From Enterococcus raffinosus (GTDB lineage Bacteria; Bacillota; Bacilli; Lactobacillales; Enterococcaceae): a DNA stretch of 64,000 bases. Position 1 is the stretch's first letter; every line of letters starts with the position of its first letter. The notes under the pieces were generated by a model. It saw only the letters and a list, made by a program, of their open reading frames with translations. It ran no database searches and was not told the DNA's origin. Below are positions 41,629 to 50,508 of this stretch, piece by piece. Both the position numbers and the translations under genes were made by a program. The stretch spans positions 1 to 64,000 of the forward strand of contig NZ_JAHLOS010000004.1 in NCBI RefSeq assembly GCF_018917525.1. Reading direction: 5' to 3'.

Positions 41629-43001
41629 TTTTGTCAGTATTTTTAGGAATAGATATTGGAACCACTGCTATTAAGCTAGGTGTGATTCAAGAGAATAACT
41701 TGCTGTATTCAAGTGATTTGCCTCTTCAAACCTATGGAGACGAACGAATAAAGTATCAGGATGGAAATGAGCTTTTAGCGATTTTGCAGGCGGGAATTTT
41801 AGCGTTGCCGCAGACTTTACGGCAAGAAATCACCAGGCTTAGTTTCAGCACGGCGATGCATAGCCTCATGCCTGATGATGGCAGGAGACAGATTTTTTTG
41901 TGGTCGGATCTACAGGCGGCAGAGACGATTGATCGCTTTAAGCAAACGAAATTAGCTGCGCATTTTTATGAAATTTCCGGTACACCAATCCATGCAATGT
42001 CCCCCTTTGCCAAGTTGCTTTATTTTCAAGAAAAGAAATTATACCCGGCAGAGACTTGTTGGTATGGCATAAAGGAATTAGTGATGGACTATTTTACTGG
42101 CACGCCAGTGATTGATTATGCAACGGCTTCTGCTACTGGATTGTTTGACTTGAGAAAACTGGAATGGAGCGGGGAAATCCTCAATCATCTTGGTTTGAAA
42201 GAAGAGCAGTTGGCAACACTAGCAGATACGACTCAAGAGTTTACAATGCAGGCAGAGGTACGCGAGCTGTTTGGCTTTTCTGAAAATATTAAAGTCATTG
42301 TTGGTGCCAGTGACGGTACATTAGCAGCATATGCCAGCTATTACGCTACTGGTCGCTCCGCCAGTTTGACGATTGGAACAAGTGCTGCGGTTCGTCAGAT
42401 TACGAACACGATTTACTTAAATCGAGAGAAACAGAATTTTTGCTACTATTTAAAAAAAGAGTTGTTGGTAAGCGGAGCACCATCAAATAATGGGGGAATC
42501 GTTTTGGCTTGGGCAGCGAACCATTTAGCAGAGAATCCCGCAACCTTCTATGAAGCACTCCCAGATTTGTTGAAGGAAACTGCAATAGGCGCAAATGGGT
42601 TACGCTTTTATCCATTTTTAAATGGGGAGCGGGCACCTTATTGGAGTAATGAAATCAAAGGGGGATTTCAAGATTTGACCTTGCAGCATACACGAATGGA
42701 TATGATGAGAAGTGTGATAGAAGGCATTTTATTGAATATTCGTCAGTTAGTTGAACTTGTGGCAAAAAAAGAAGCGTTATCTGTTAGCGGCGGCTTTTTC
42801 CAAACTCCTGTATTGGGACAATTAGCAGCAGATGTCTTTGGAACTACTTGTCATTATGCACAACAAAACGAACCAATTTTTGGCTTGTATTATTTATTGG
42901 AGCAACCCAATCGGATGATTGATGAGGATCAAGCAACGTTCTTTCCTGATCCGCTAAAAAGTGCTGCTTATAAACAGCTTGCCCAAGATTATTTCATCTA
43001 A
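41625..43001 (+). CDS. gntK: Gluconokinase, FGGY family
   Basis: The 458-residue kinase has the FGGY N-domain start FLGIDIGTTAIKLGV, the central STAMHSLM-type substrate region, VGASDGTLAAYA, and the C-domain nucleotide motif SGAPSNNGG plus ALSVSGGFFQTPVL. Coupling to a 6-phosphogluconate dehydrogenase supports gluconate as substrate. It would make 6-phosphogluconate from gluconate and ATP. The start is ATG overlapping the previous stop (ATGA); a TTG two codons on is an alternative. Confidence 0.88.
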   Translation: MILSVFLGIDIGTTAIKLGVIQENNLLYSSDLPLQTYGDERIKYQDGNELLAILQAGILALPQTLRQEITRLSFSTAMHSLMPDDGRRQIFLWSDLQAAETIDRFKQTKLAAHFYEISGTPIHAMSPFAKLLYFQEKKLYPAETCWYGIKELVMDYFTGTPVIDYATASATGLFDLRKLEWSGEILNHLGLKEEQLATLADTTQEFTMQAEVRELFGFSENIKVIVGASDGTLAAYASYYATGRSASLTIGTSAAVRQITNTIYLNREKQNFCYYLKKELLVSGAPSNNGGIVLAWAANHLAENPATFYEALPDLLKETAIGANGLRFYPFLNGERAPYWSNEIKGGFQDLTLQHTRMDMMRSVIEGILLNIRQLVELVAKKEALSVSGGFFQTPVLGQLAADVFGTTCHYAQQNEPIFGLYYLLEQPNRMIDEDQATFFPDPLKSAAYKQLAQDYFI

Positions 43002-43724
43002 TTATTTTTGCGTAAATTCTTGAACGATGTACTCCATCAGCAATAGCAGCTTGCCAAAAAAACTATTGTATTTAATATTTTGACTATCTAAAGGACGCTC
43101 ATCGGCCACTTCAAAAATAATCGTAGCAGCTTCTGTTGCACGGGATTGACTGTTGCCAGTAAATAAAATTGTTGGAATCATTCGTTCTTGCGAAAAATGC
43201 ATTTTTTCAATCACTTTTTGTGTCTCGCCTGATTTAGAGATGACGATCAGCATGCTGATATTATCGGCATTATTGTTGATGATCCCAGAAGAATCCGCGG
43301 CATTGACAAAAAGAGTTTTGATTCCGTTGACGAGCAGTTTTTTGTAAAGGTACTCAGCGATGATACTAGAGAATCCCGTAGCATAAATCGTAATAAATTT
43401 CTCTTGATTCTCTTGATAGATTTTCTTCATGTCTTTAATTGAAGGCGCGATTTTCTCTGTTGGAATCGAAATATCGACAGTCGCCTCCACGAGTTGATTC
43501 TGCGGCTGGTACTGATTTTTGAGGAAATAAAATAATTCCAAGTAACCAGAGAATTCTAATTTTTGTGCTAGACGAACGATCGTTGCTGGTGAAGTGTAGA
43601 GCGTCGCAGCTATTTTTCGCAAGGAAACGCCCTCAAGTTCATTGACATGAGCCGCCAAATAAGTCAAAATCGTTCGATCGTTATCCGATAGTTGTTTTCC
43701 TTTAGTCACTATTTCTAGATCCAT
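43002..43724 (-). CDS. RpiR/MurR family transcriptional regulator
   Basis: The 240-residue protein has an N-terminal HTH_6 domain (LEGVSLRKIAATLYTSPATIVRLAQ) and a C-terminal SIS sugar-phosphate-binding domain (IYATGFSSIIAEYLYKKL, SKSGETQKVIEK). It is convergent with gluconokinase with no gap and divergent from the EIIA gene. It probably responds to a phosphorylated sugar from this pathway and acts on the TGAAAC dyad before the EIICB gene. I use the ATG at 43724, which follows AGAGGTGAAG; the frame stays open 17 codons upstream. Confidence 0.88.
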   Translation of the reverse strand: MDLEIVTKGKQLSDNDRTILTYLAAHVNELEGVSLRKIAATLYTSPATIVRLAQKLEFSGYLELFYFLKNQYQPQNQLVEATVDISIPTEKIAPSIKDMKKIYQENQEKFITIYATGFSSIIAEYLYKKLLVNGIKTLFVNAADSSGIINNNADNISMLIVISKSGETQKVIEKMHFSQERMIPTILFTGNSQSRATEAATIIFEVADERPLDSQNIKYNSFFGKLLLLMEYIVQEFTQK

Positions 43725-43844
43725 TTCTTCACCTCTTAAAGAAAGTAATAAAGCCCTTACTTTGACATTATACACTAAGAAAAGTGAAAATAATTATTGG
43801 GCAATTTAGCATATTTAATTAAATAATGGAAGGGAGTTCGACAA

Positions 43845-44312
43845 ATGTTTGGTTTATTCAAAAAGAAAAGTAGTGAGATTCACACACCTGTAAATGGGGT
43901 GGTGGTTGCGCTAAAAGAAGTGAACGATCCGGTGTTTAGTGAAAAGATGATGGGGGAAGGATTTGCTGTCAAACCAATCGATGGCAAGATTCACTCACCA
44001 ATCAAAGGAACCATCAAATCGGTTTTTCCGTCTCTACATGCATTGACAATTGAAGCTGAGGATGGACTGGATCTCTTGATTCATATCGGACTAGACACGG
44101 TGGAGTTGAATGGCAATGGTTTTAGTTCCACTATTCAAGAAGGACAAAAAGTAAAAGCAGGGGATCTATTGGTGCAAGTTGATCGAAATTATTTGGCGGA
44201 AAATGAAAAGGATGACATCGTAATAGTTGTCTTCCCCGAGATGAAAGACAAAGAACTGGAAATATATTTTGGTAAAAAACAAGTTGGAGAAATCGCTGCG
44301 GTGATAAAATAA
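43845..44312 (+). CDS. crr: PTS glucose-type EIIA
   Basis: The 155-residue protein has the EIIA-Glc fold. HTPVNGVVVAL and GEGFAVKPIDGKIHSPI lead to the phospho-His in DLLIHIGLDTVELNG. It passes phosphate from HPr to the EIIB domain of the EIICB at 37695, which lacks an EIIA of its own. Its RBS is GAAGGGAG. It is transcribed separately, divergent from the RpiR gene. Confidence 0.93.
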   Translation: MFGLFKKKSSEIHTPVNGVVVALKEVNDPVFSEKMMGEGFAVKPIDGKIHSPIKGTIKSVFPSLHALTIEAEDGLDLLIHIGLDTVELNGNGFSSTIQEGQKVKAGDLLVQVDRNYLAENEKDDIVIVVFPEMKDKELEIYFGKKQVGEIAAVIK

Positions 44313-44601
44313 TGTTGTTATCCAAACTGCCGATTGCGAATCAATAATCGCAAAAGCTGGATTGGCACTAAGCAATTTCAATAGGTAAAAAGGATTCGCG
44401 AGCAATGTGCCTGATAGTTGATTTTCAATTTCGGATAATCATATGCACTGTCAAAGAGCTGCTTCTTATTTGGGAAGGAGCTTTTTTTGTTGTTAATGCA
44501 GAGCAATGAATGTCCTAATCCAATTTTTGAACATACCAAATAAGCTTACTTCAAAATTGAAGCGTCCCTACTTGAGAAATCTCCGACACATGCACCTATA
44601 A
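44313..44601. other. Gap with a terminator-like hairpin
   Basis: A hairpin AGAGCT...AGCTTTTTTT at about 44453-44489 ends with seven T residues and can terminate the EIIA message, though 140 bases downstream of it. I see no gene. The converging minus-strand hypothetical gene ends at 44602. Confidence 0.5.
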
Positions 44602-45486
44602 TCATTTCTTTTTCCTTTTTTTTCGGTTTTTATTTCTTTTTGATCCAACTTTACCACTATTTCCCTTAGATCTTTTAGCGTCCCTATCTATTTTGTTCTT
44701 TTCTCGGCCTTCTTGGATTTTATCTTTGGTTTTATCGTATCGTTGGTAGGCGGTATCCTCTTTCTGGGGATATTCGGCAGCCTTTTTTGCAGAGGCGTTC
44801 TCAGGGGCTGTCGTTTTTTCTCCTTTAGAAGATCGATTTGGCGAAACTTCTCCGGTTAAATGAGATTTCGCTGCTACTTTTGCGGTACCTTCATCATAAT
44901 ACGGCGATGTAGAGGCAGCAACAGTTTGTTTTTCTAACTTTTTATTTTCAGGTGAAGCTTTTGAGTTTGTTATCTCTTCAATAGTTTCAGTAGAAACAAG
45001 TTCCTCTTCTTGAACCTCTTTATGCTGGGCATCAATTCGGCCTTCATGACTGTAAAAGTTCAAATATACAGCAAAACGACGAGCAGAATCGGTCTGAAAA
45101 ACCGTTAAGCTCGTTAAAAGTTTCAAGACGTTAGCAGTTTCATTTTCTAAGTGTTTAGGGACTCGTTTTGTATTACGCAGCGTCCAAGTATGTTTTTTCC
45201 CATTTGAGTCGTTGAAGCTCGATATCAACGTGTACTGGTATTCGGAAGGTTCCGGCTGTTCATGGTTCTTTTTCTCCAAGTAAGTTTTATAGAACCTCGT
45301 TTCCTTAGTAAATTCTTGGTATTCGCTTTCATTTTTAAATAGACGATTCACGACTTTTTGCCATTCTTCGGACGAAAAGAACGAATCAAAGAAGACACAG
45401 TGCTTTCGCAAGGTATCATTCGGTGTTGTAGTAAGAAAAAGTTGATGGATAAGCTCTGTCACTGTCTCCAGTGAATAATCGCCCAC
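44602..45486 (-). CDS. Hypothetical protein with very basic C-terminal tail (downstream part of a frame-disrupted gene)
   Basis: I do not recognise this 294-residue protein. Residues 1-150 look folded, with aromatic and charged residues (EWQKVVNRLFKNESEYQEF, KHTWTLRNTKRVPKH). Residues 150-294 are low-complexity, first acidic and then strongly Lys/Arg-rich, ending KRNKNRKKRKKK, suggesting nucleic-acid or envelope-polymer binding. The only start is a GTG with no Shine-Dalgarno sequence. The 60-codon frame just upstream has a good one and overlaps by 28 bases, so this is probably the rest of one gene split by a frameshift. It lies next to the recombinase cassette. Confidence 0.55.
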   Translation of the reverse strand: MGDYSLETVTELIHQLFLTTTPNDTLRKHCVFFDSFFSSEEWQKVVNRLFKNESEYQEFTKETRFYKTYLEKKNHEQPEPSEYQYTLISSFNDSNGKKHTWTLRNTKRVPKHLENETANVLKLLTSLTVFQTDSARRFAVYLNFYSHEGRIDAQHKEVQEEELVSTETIEEITNSKASPENKKLEKQTVAASTSPYYDEGTAKVAAKSHLTGEVSPNRSSKGEKTTAPENASAKKAAEYPQKEDTAYQRYDKTKDKIQEGREKNKIDRDAKRSKGNSGKVGSKRNKNRKKRKKK

Positions 45487-45641
45487 GCATAAAGCAAAGC
45501 ATCACGCACAAGAATCGCAACCAAATACTCAACGACCTGCGATGAATTCTTGGTTTGTTCAAAATATTTTGCCACACGTTTCATAAGATTCGTATTCTTC
45601 ATTCTAAAAATCTGCCTTTGTCCAAGCTTCACTATATCCAT
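45459..45641 (-). CDS. Hypothetical N-terminal fragment, -1 frame relative to the gene that follows
   Basis: This 60-codon frame has GGAGG nine bases before its ATG and a TATAAT box at about 45713-45708 on the minus strand. It encodes a helical peptide (MDIVKLGQRQIFRMKN, SSQVVEYLVAILVRDALLYAW) and ends inside the next frame. A change of -1 near 45490 would join ALLYAW to DYSLETVTEL and give one protein of about 345 residues. I see no slippery heptamer in the overlap, so a mutation is likelier than programmed frameshifting. Confidence 0.45.
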   Translation of the reverse strand: MDIVKLGQRQIFRMKNTNLMKRVAKYFEQTKNSSQVVEYLVAILVRDALLYAWAIIHWRQ

Positions 45642-46286
45642 CCTTGTTTTCCTCCAGTTACGGTTGATTTGTTATTTGCTTATTCCAAAATGTATCTTCT
45701 TTTCGAGATTATAATAACATTGGTTGGCAGCGATGAAAAGGCTTTCTTTGAGTATTTTTTTCTTTTAAAAATTTTAAACGTTATGAATAATAATGTTTTT
45801 GAGGAGTTTTTTGATATGCCGAATTTAATTGTATTAGTTTAAAATAACTATTGCGGAAATGTGATTAGGAGCTGACAAAAGTGACCGTTATTTGTTTGCT
45901 TTTTTGAAATTTTTCATTCACTACTAATTTTCTGTTTATAATAATTATGAATAATAAATCCTTCAATTTTTTTCTGTTTTAGTCAAACTTTCTAAATATT
46001 AAGAAATCGCAGTTTAGGACCATGATTATTTAGCAGGAAACTACATTCATTCTGTGTTATCTCGGTAAATAATCGATAAGTACGAACTTCTTTGGATGGA
46101 TTCTTTTATGATAAATAGAATATAAGAACAAAAAATTTTCTCTTCATTGCAATTATCTTCTCAATTCTGCTCATTCACTCATCTGCGTGATTTAACAAAC
46201 GTCCATTTTGGACTTGTTAAACCTGCCAAAATTGAACGGTATCAACTTTTCTGTTTGTTATACTTTTGTCAATAAAAAAACTCCTT
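45642..46286. other. AT-rich gap left of the recombinase cassette
   Basis: About 650 bases without a convincing gene. A 31-base imperfect palindrome at 46191-46221 stands out: TTTAACAA, two bases, GTCCA, three bases, TGGAC, TTGTTAAA. It may be an operator or a relic of mobile DNA. The rest is AT-rich, with no RBS-start pairs that I trust. Confidence 0.4.
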
Positions 46287-46313
46287 TTTCCGATTAGATT
46301 ACCTAACGAGAAA
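46287..46313. repeat. Left core-like recombination site
   Basis: Arms TTTCCGATTAG and CTAACGAGAAA surround the five-base centre ATTAC. Read in reverse complement, 23 of 27 positions match the right-hand site at 47783-47809, including 14 unbroken bases (ATTAGATTACCTAA). Palindromic 11-base arms around a short asymmetric centre are what a tyrosine recombinase crossover site looks like. A T-run on the minus strand side (GGAGTTTTTTT) means the site could also act as a terminator hairpin. Confidence 0.6.
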
Positions 46314-46519
46314 AAAAGAGTTTTACATTAATTTTCGGATATATTATTTATATTTAAATTAATTATAGGGATCATAATTGATTAAGTCAAACGCAAAAAA
46401 ATTTTTTTATATTAAAAAAATGAATATATAAAGCATCTTTTTGCTGTTTTTATAAGAATGAATTTTGCTGCAGAAATAAAAACGTTGATTTAAAGCTCTT
46501 TCTATCTAAATAGAATACG

Positions 46520-46537
46520 CCGTCAAAATCACCGTCA
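46520..46537 (+). repeat. Left pair of arm-like direct repeats
   Basis: CCGTCA occurs at 46520 and again at 46532, 12 bases apart, just before the recombinase RBS. The same motif with the same 12-base period recurs on the other side of the gene at 47722 and 47734. Confidence 0.55.
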
Positions 46538-46552
46538 GAAAGGAAGAATAAT

Positions 46553-47683
46553 TTGCCACGCAAAGGAGAAAATATATATAAACGAAAAGACGGTCGCTGG
46601 GAAGGCCGTTTTATCAAAGCTCGTGATGAACATAATCAAATCGTTTACGGATACATCTACGGAAAAAGCTATCGAGAAGTCAAGGATCGATTATTAGTGG
46701 TGAAGGCAAAACATCTAGAAACGACCATGGTCATGAGTCCAAAAAGCAATGAATCTTTAGAGTATTGGATACGGGAATGTATGACAACGAAAATAAAAAA
46801 GGAAGTGAAACCCTCAACCTATACAAATTATTTTCGATTGTTAAGGAATCATGTTTTTCCGATACTTGGATATATAAAAATAGGAAAACTTACGAAGGAT
46901 AATATTCAAATGCTGATCGAAATCTTAACAATGAAAGGTCTGTCAGTCGGAACGATTCACCTTATCTATACTGTACTAAATAGTAATTTAAAAATTGCAG
47001 TCGAAGAAGGCTGTGTGATGAGAAATCCTTGTGAGCATGTTGCGCTACCAAAAAAAACAAAGAATCGCATACGGGCTTTATCTATACCAGAACAAAAAAA
47101 GATGGAGAAACTTTTTATCGATACACCCGCTGGCGTACCGGTTATTATCGCTCTTTATACGGGAATGCGAATCGGAGAAATCTGCGGATTAAAGTGGAGT
47201 GATATTGATTTTGATGAGCAAATACTATTTGTTCGACGAACGATTATTCGTGTATCAGATGAGAACTCACTTAACCATCGAACGCAAATTATCGAAGAAA
47301 AACCTAAAACATTGGAATCCATTCGTGTTATTCCATTAGCAAAAAAATTAACTGTTTTTCTCTCTAGATTACATGACAAGAGTAACTCTGAGTATGTAGT
47401 TAATTTTAATGGGAAACGCATAGAACCTCGAACTGTAAGCTACCGATACAAACGAATATTATCCGGTAGCGGCTTAGATAATTTTCCTTTTCATTCACTT
47501 CGTCACACCTTTGCAACACGATGTTTGGAAAATGGTGTGGACGTTGCCAGTATTAGTCGATTGTTAGGACATTCATCAGTTAAGATGACGCTAGATACAT
47601 ATACAGATTCAATGATGGAAAAAAGAAGAGAAGCGGTTCAAAAGCTTGATTCTCTTTTCGAAAATACGTCGATTGCCAGCTAA
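46553..47683 (+). CDS. int: Tyrosine recombinase / site-specific integrase
   Basis: The 376-residue protein is a phage/Tn916-type integrase. An N-terminal arm-binding AP2-like segment (ENIYKRKDGRWEGRF) comes first. A SAM-like core-binding domain follows (residues about 60-160). The catalytic domain has Arg in ALYTGMRIGEICGLKW, His-x-x-Arg in FHSLRHTFATRCLENG, a further His in LLGHSSVKMTLDTY and the Tyr nucleophile in that last motif. All catalytic residues are present, so it should be active. It starts with TTG after GAAAGGAAG. It lacks a partner excisionase or any other mobile-element gene and is flanked on both sides by repeat pairs and core-like palindromes. Confidence 0.93.
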   Translation: MPRKGENIYKRKDGRWEGRFIKARDEHNQIVYGYIYGKSYREVKDRLLVVKAKHLETTMVMSPKSNESLEYWIRECMTTKIKKEVKPSTYTNYFRLLRNHVFPILGYIKIGKLTKDNIQMLIEILTMKGLSVGTIHLIYTVLNSNLKIAVEEGCVMRNPCEHVALPKKTKNRIRALSIPEQKKMEKLFIDTPAGVPVIIALYTGMRIGEICGLKWSDIDFDEQILFVRRTIIRVSDENSLNHRTQIIEEKPKTLESIRVIPLAKKLTVFLSRLHDKSNSEYVVNFNGKRIEPRTVSYRYKRILSGSGLDNFPFHSLRHTFATRCLENGVDVASISRLLGHSSVKMTLDTYTDSMMEKRREAVQKLDSLFENTSIAS

Positions 47684-47711
47684 AAAAAGCTCTGAATGAG
47701 CTTTTTTTTTA
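47682..47711 (+). terminator. Recombinase terminator
   Basis: AAAAAAGCTC pairs with GAGCTTTTTT across five bases, followed by further T residues, immediately at the stop codon. Confidence 0.85.
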
Positions 47712-47721
47712 AGGATATAAG

Positions 47722-47742
47722 CCGTCACGAAAAACGTCACGA
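47722..47742 (+). repeat. Right pair of arm-like direct repeats
   Basis: CCGTCACGA (47722) and ACGTCACGA (47734) are direct repeats with a 12-base period, the same core (CGTCA) and period as the pair before the recombinase gene. Confidence 0.55.
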
Positions 47743-47781
47743 CTGTGTGTCGACATTAATCTGCCAAGGCAGAATGTGTCT

Positions 47782-47810
47782 ATTTCTTATTAGGTAATCT
47801 AATAAGAAAT
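47782..47810. repeat. Right core-like recombination site
   Basis: Perfect 12-base arms ATTTCTTATTAG and CTAATAAGAAAT enclose the centre GTAAT. The site is the inverted counterpart of the left site at 46287-46313. No T-run follows on either strand, so a terminator is unlikely. Confidence 0.65.
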
Positions 47811-47979
47811 AAACTCACTACAGATAGCTATTATAGTAAAGATTTGTAGAATGACAAATATTTAGATTTATTGGCTAAAAATTAATTGAAAGGATAAGAC
47901 TGATATTTATATTTTCTGTCTGATTTACGCAGTGCTATCAACAAAAATACCCCTGAATCAAAAGAAAGGTGTGGTTTAA

Positions 47980-48711
47980 ATGAAACCTCTTTTAATTTTA
48001 ACGAAAAATATATTATTTGAACAAAAGCTCCAAAATAATTTACAAACCTTAAATTATGAAGTCTTTTGCTCGAAAATTCTATTTGAGAAACTGTTACATC
48101 GAATTGATACAACACAGATTGACGAAACTTTCGCTGGAATCATTATTAGTGATACGATTAATGATGAGGAAGCCCGACAATTAATTTCCGAATTTAGAAA
48201 AAATAATCTTTTCTTTCGTAAAGTTTCAACGATACCCAATGAAACGGAACGTGACAGGATAGAGAAACTAGGAGTTGACGGATGGATTAGTGATAATTCT
48301 CCTCTTGATCAGTTAAGAGAGTATTTAGTGACAATATTAGCTGATGTACGTAAAGGAGAACGCCAAAAGACACTGGTATTTAGTCAACATGGAGAGTTGA
48401 TACATAAAGAAATACAAACGATTCTTCATGTATTATCAAATAAAGAAAAAATCTTTTTCCAGAAATTGATTGATTCTAATGGTGAAATTGTCTCAAGAGT
48501 GGAGATGTCACAGGCAATTTGGGGAGAAATTCCTAATAACTCTCATCTAGCGCAAATGTCTATTTTAGTTAAACGAATTAGATGGAAGTTAAAAGAACTG
48601 GGGATTGAAGAGGATATCATAGAGACGACCTGGGGCAAAGGCTATCGTCTGAATCAAAGTAGATTTGAGAACGAAACAACCGAAAATGAATATTATTTAT
48701 TAAATAAATAG
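47980..48711 (+). CDS. OmpR-type winged-helix transcriptional regulator with atypical receiver
   Basis: The 243-residue protein has a C-terminal Trans_reg_C winged helix (residues about 145-230, ending DIIETTWGKGYRLNQS). The N-terminal 120 residues look like a receiver, but the usual Asp-Asp pair at its start is missing and the phosphorylation region reads IIISDTINDEEA, so phosphorylation is doubtful. No kinase is nearby. RBS GAAAGGTG precedes the ATG. It lies 170 bases beyond the right recombination site, so its transcription could be altered by rearrangement there. Confidence 0.82.
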   Translation: MKPLLILTKNILFEQKLQNNLQTLNYEVFCSKILFEKLLHRIDTTQIDETFAGIIISDTINDEEARQLISEFRKNNLFFRKVSTIPNETERDRIEKLGVDGWISDNSPLDQLREYLVTILADVRKGERQKTLVFSQHGELIHKEIQTILHVLSNKEKIFFQKLIDSNGEIVSRVEMSQAIWGEIPNNSHLAQMSILVKRIRWKLKELGIEEDIIETTWGKGYRLNQSRFENETTENEYYLLNK

Positions 48712-48793
48712 CAGATTTCCGTTCTGAAGGAAAACGAACAAAGAAACCAGTATGCTATAATTTACTAAAAATAGCTAAAGTGTGGGTGACAGA

Positions 48794-49210
48794 ATGGAAA
48801 ATGTGAAGGGAACTTGTTTGTGCGGAAAGAACCAGGTAGTTATCAAACGCTATGGAAACTTTGTTTATAGCTGCCATTGTGATATGTGCCGAAAAATGTC
48901 GGCTGGTCCAGTAATGGGAATCGATCCTGAAAAAAGTGAGAATGTTGATCTTCACTTAGCGAAGGATTCTGTAACGTACTATCGATCTAGTGAACAGGTA
49001 GAAAGGTGTTTTTGTTCTACCTGTGGTACCTATCTATTTTGGCATCATATAGGCAGAGATCATTACTGCTTTAATGCAGAACTATTCCCGGAAATTATTG
49101 AAAATGCTGAATTTGGTTTACAACTATTTTTTGATCGTAAACCGGATTATTATGATTTCGCGAATAAAACAAAATGTTTAGATCATAGCTTTCAAGAAGT
49201 GAATAGTTAA
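48794..49210 (+). CDS. GFA family (DUF636) zinc-binding protein
   Basis: The 138-residue protein has the GFA Cys pattern: CLCGKNQV, CHCDMCRK and CSTCGTYLFW, each supplying zinc ligands. The family includes glutathione-dependent formaldehyde-activating enzyme, but most members have no proven reaction. A TATAAT box lies near 48755. The in-frame GTG at 48782 is possible; I take the ATG at 48794. Confidence 0.82.
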   Translation: MENVKGTCLCGKNQVVIKRYGNFVYSCHCDMCRKMSAGPVMGIDPEKSENVDLHLAKDSVTYYRSSEQVERCFCSTCGTYLFWHHIGRDHYCFNAELFPEIIENAEFGLQLFFDRKPDYYDFANKTKCLDHSFQEVNS

Positions 49211-49315
49211 GTCGATAAGCCTTTCTATGAATCATTATAGAGGGGCTTTTTTTAATATAAGGGTATAATTACAATCAAAGTACTATTAAATGATCGGTTG
49301 CGTAAGGAGAAGAGA

Positions 49316-50158
49316 ATGAAATCTATTTTATTAATTGGACAATCAAACATGGCAGGGCGTGGTTATCTAAAGGAAGTTCCTGCAATTTATAATGAAAATA
49401 TTGAAATGTTGCGTAATGGACGATGGCAAATGATGGCTGAACCGATTCATTTTGATCGAGAGGTTTCAGGGATTGGACCTGCTGCATCTTTTGCGGCAGC
49501 ATGGTCACAAGATCATCCAGATGAAAAGCTAGGGTTAATTCCTTGTGCGGAGGGAGGAAGCGCCATCGATGAGTGGGCAGAAAACCAGCCGTTAACTCGT
49601 CATACCCTCGCTGAAGCAAAATTTGCGATGGAAACAAGTGAACTGATTGCTATTTTATGGCATCAAGGTGAAAATGACAGTTTAAATGGACGTTATAAGG
49701 ATTATGCTGAAAAATTGAAAGCCGTATTTAATCATTTCCGAAAGGAACTTGGGTTACCAGACTTGCCGATTATTGTGGGTGAACTTCCTGATTTTTTGAG
49801 AAAGACGGGATTTGGTTTAAGTGCGATTGAGTTTAAGGAAATCAATCATGAAATGTCCAAAGTCGTAGCGGAAGAGCAGAATTGCTATTTGGTCAGTGCT
49901 GAGATGTTGCAGGCAAACCCTGATGGTATTCATATTAATGCAGAATCACAAAGACAATTTGGTATTCGTTATTATGAAGCTTTTTCGAAAAAAGCGAATG
50001 TCTCTCAGGTTATGGGAGATGAAGACGAAAGATTAAGTAAAATCTATGGCCGTGAAACGACTAAAAACGAAAAGATATATTTACTGAGTCATGATTTTGC
50101 ACTGGGAAAGATTGATTATCAAAAATTTATGAAGAAGTATGCTGAAATCTCTATGTAA
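49316..50158 (+). CDS. SASA-domain carbohydrate acetylesterase
   Basis: The 280-residue protein begins ILLIGQSNMAGRGY, the SGNH-like nucleophile block of sialate O-acetylesterase/CE6 enzymes. WHQGENDS and the His in PDGIHINAESQRQFG complete the catalytic set. It should remove acetyl groups from a sugar. With no signal peptide it acts inside the cell. A C-terminal extension of about 50 residues (YGRETTKNEKIYLLSHDF) is extra to the domain. The ATG at 49316 follows AAGGAG. Confidence 0.85.
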   Translation: MKSILLIGQSNMAGRGYLKEVPAIYNENIEMLRNGRWQMMAEPIHFDREVSGIGPAASFAAAWSQDHPDEKLGLIPCAEGGSAIDEWAENQPLTRHTLAEAKFAMETSELIAILWHQGENDSLNGRYKDYAEKLKAVFNHFRKELGLPDLPIIVGELPDFLRKTGFGLSAIEFKEINHEMSKVVAEEQNCYLVSAEMLQANPDGIHINAESQRQFGIRYYEAFSKKANVSQVMGDEDERLSKIYGRETTKNEKIYLLSHDFALGKIDYQKFMKKYAEISM

Positions 50159-50508
50159 TTGTTTTAAGATAGGTAAGAACTCTTCTCTTTCAATCTTAAC
50201 TCTGAGAGTAACACTCTAAATAGGCAGACTGATCTCACAATCATTTTGTGAGATTTTTTTGGATAGCCGAGCGATAGGAAAATATTACACCGCACTTTTT
50301 TAAATAGCCTACTAGTTTGTTTAAGATTCAAAAGACTTCAAAATAAGAAGAGCAAGTTTGAAAAGTATGCTCAATTTTTATAGTGTGAGAGATCATTCTT
50401 TTAATTGAAAGGTGGTCATACCCAACTTTTTCTTGTATGGTTAAATTATTGAGGGTTCGATTCAAAAAAAAGTCTAATGTATGACTAATCAATAGAGGAG
50501 GGTTCTTT
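50159..50508. other. Gap with one terminator
   Basis: ATCTCACAA and TTGTGAGAT (50232-50254) form a terminator stem followed by seven T residues, ending the esterase message. No gene or other element is evident in the remaining 250 bases. Confidence 0.6.

Noticed and set aside
45555-45842. 95-codon plus-strand ORF in the accessory gap
   Set aside because: No RBS, composition follows the AT-rich background, and it is antisense to the better supported 60-codon frame.
47782-47810. Right recombination-like palindrome as a terminator
   Set aside because: No T-run follows on either strand, and the recombinase already has a terminator at 47682-47711.
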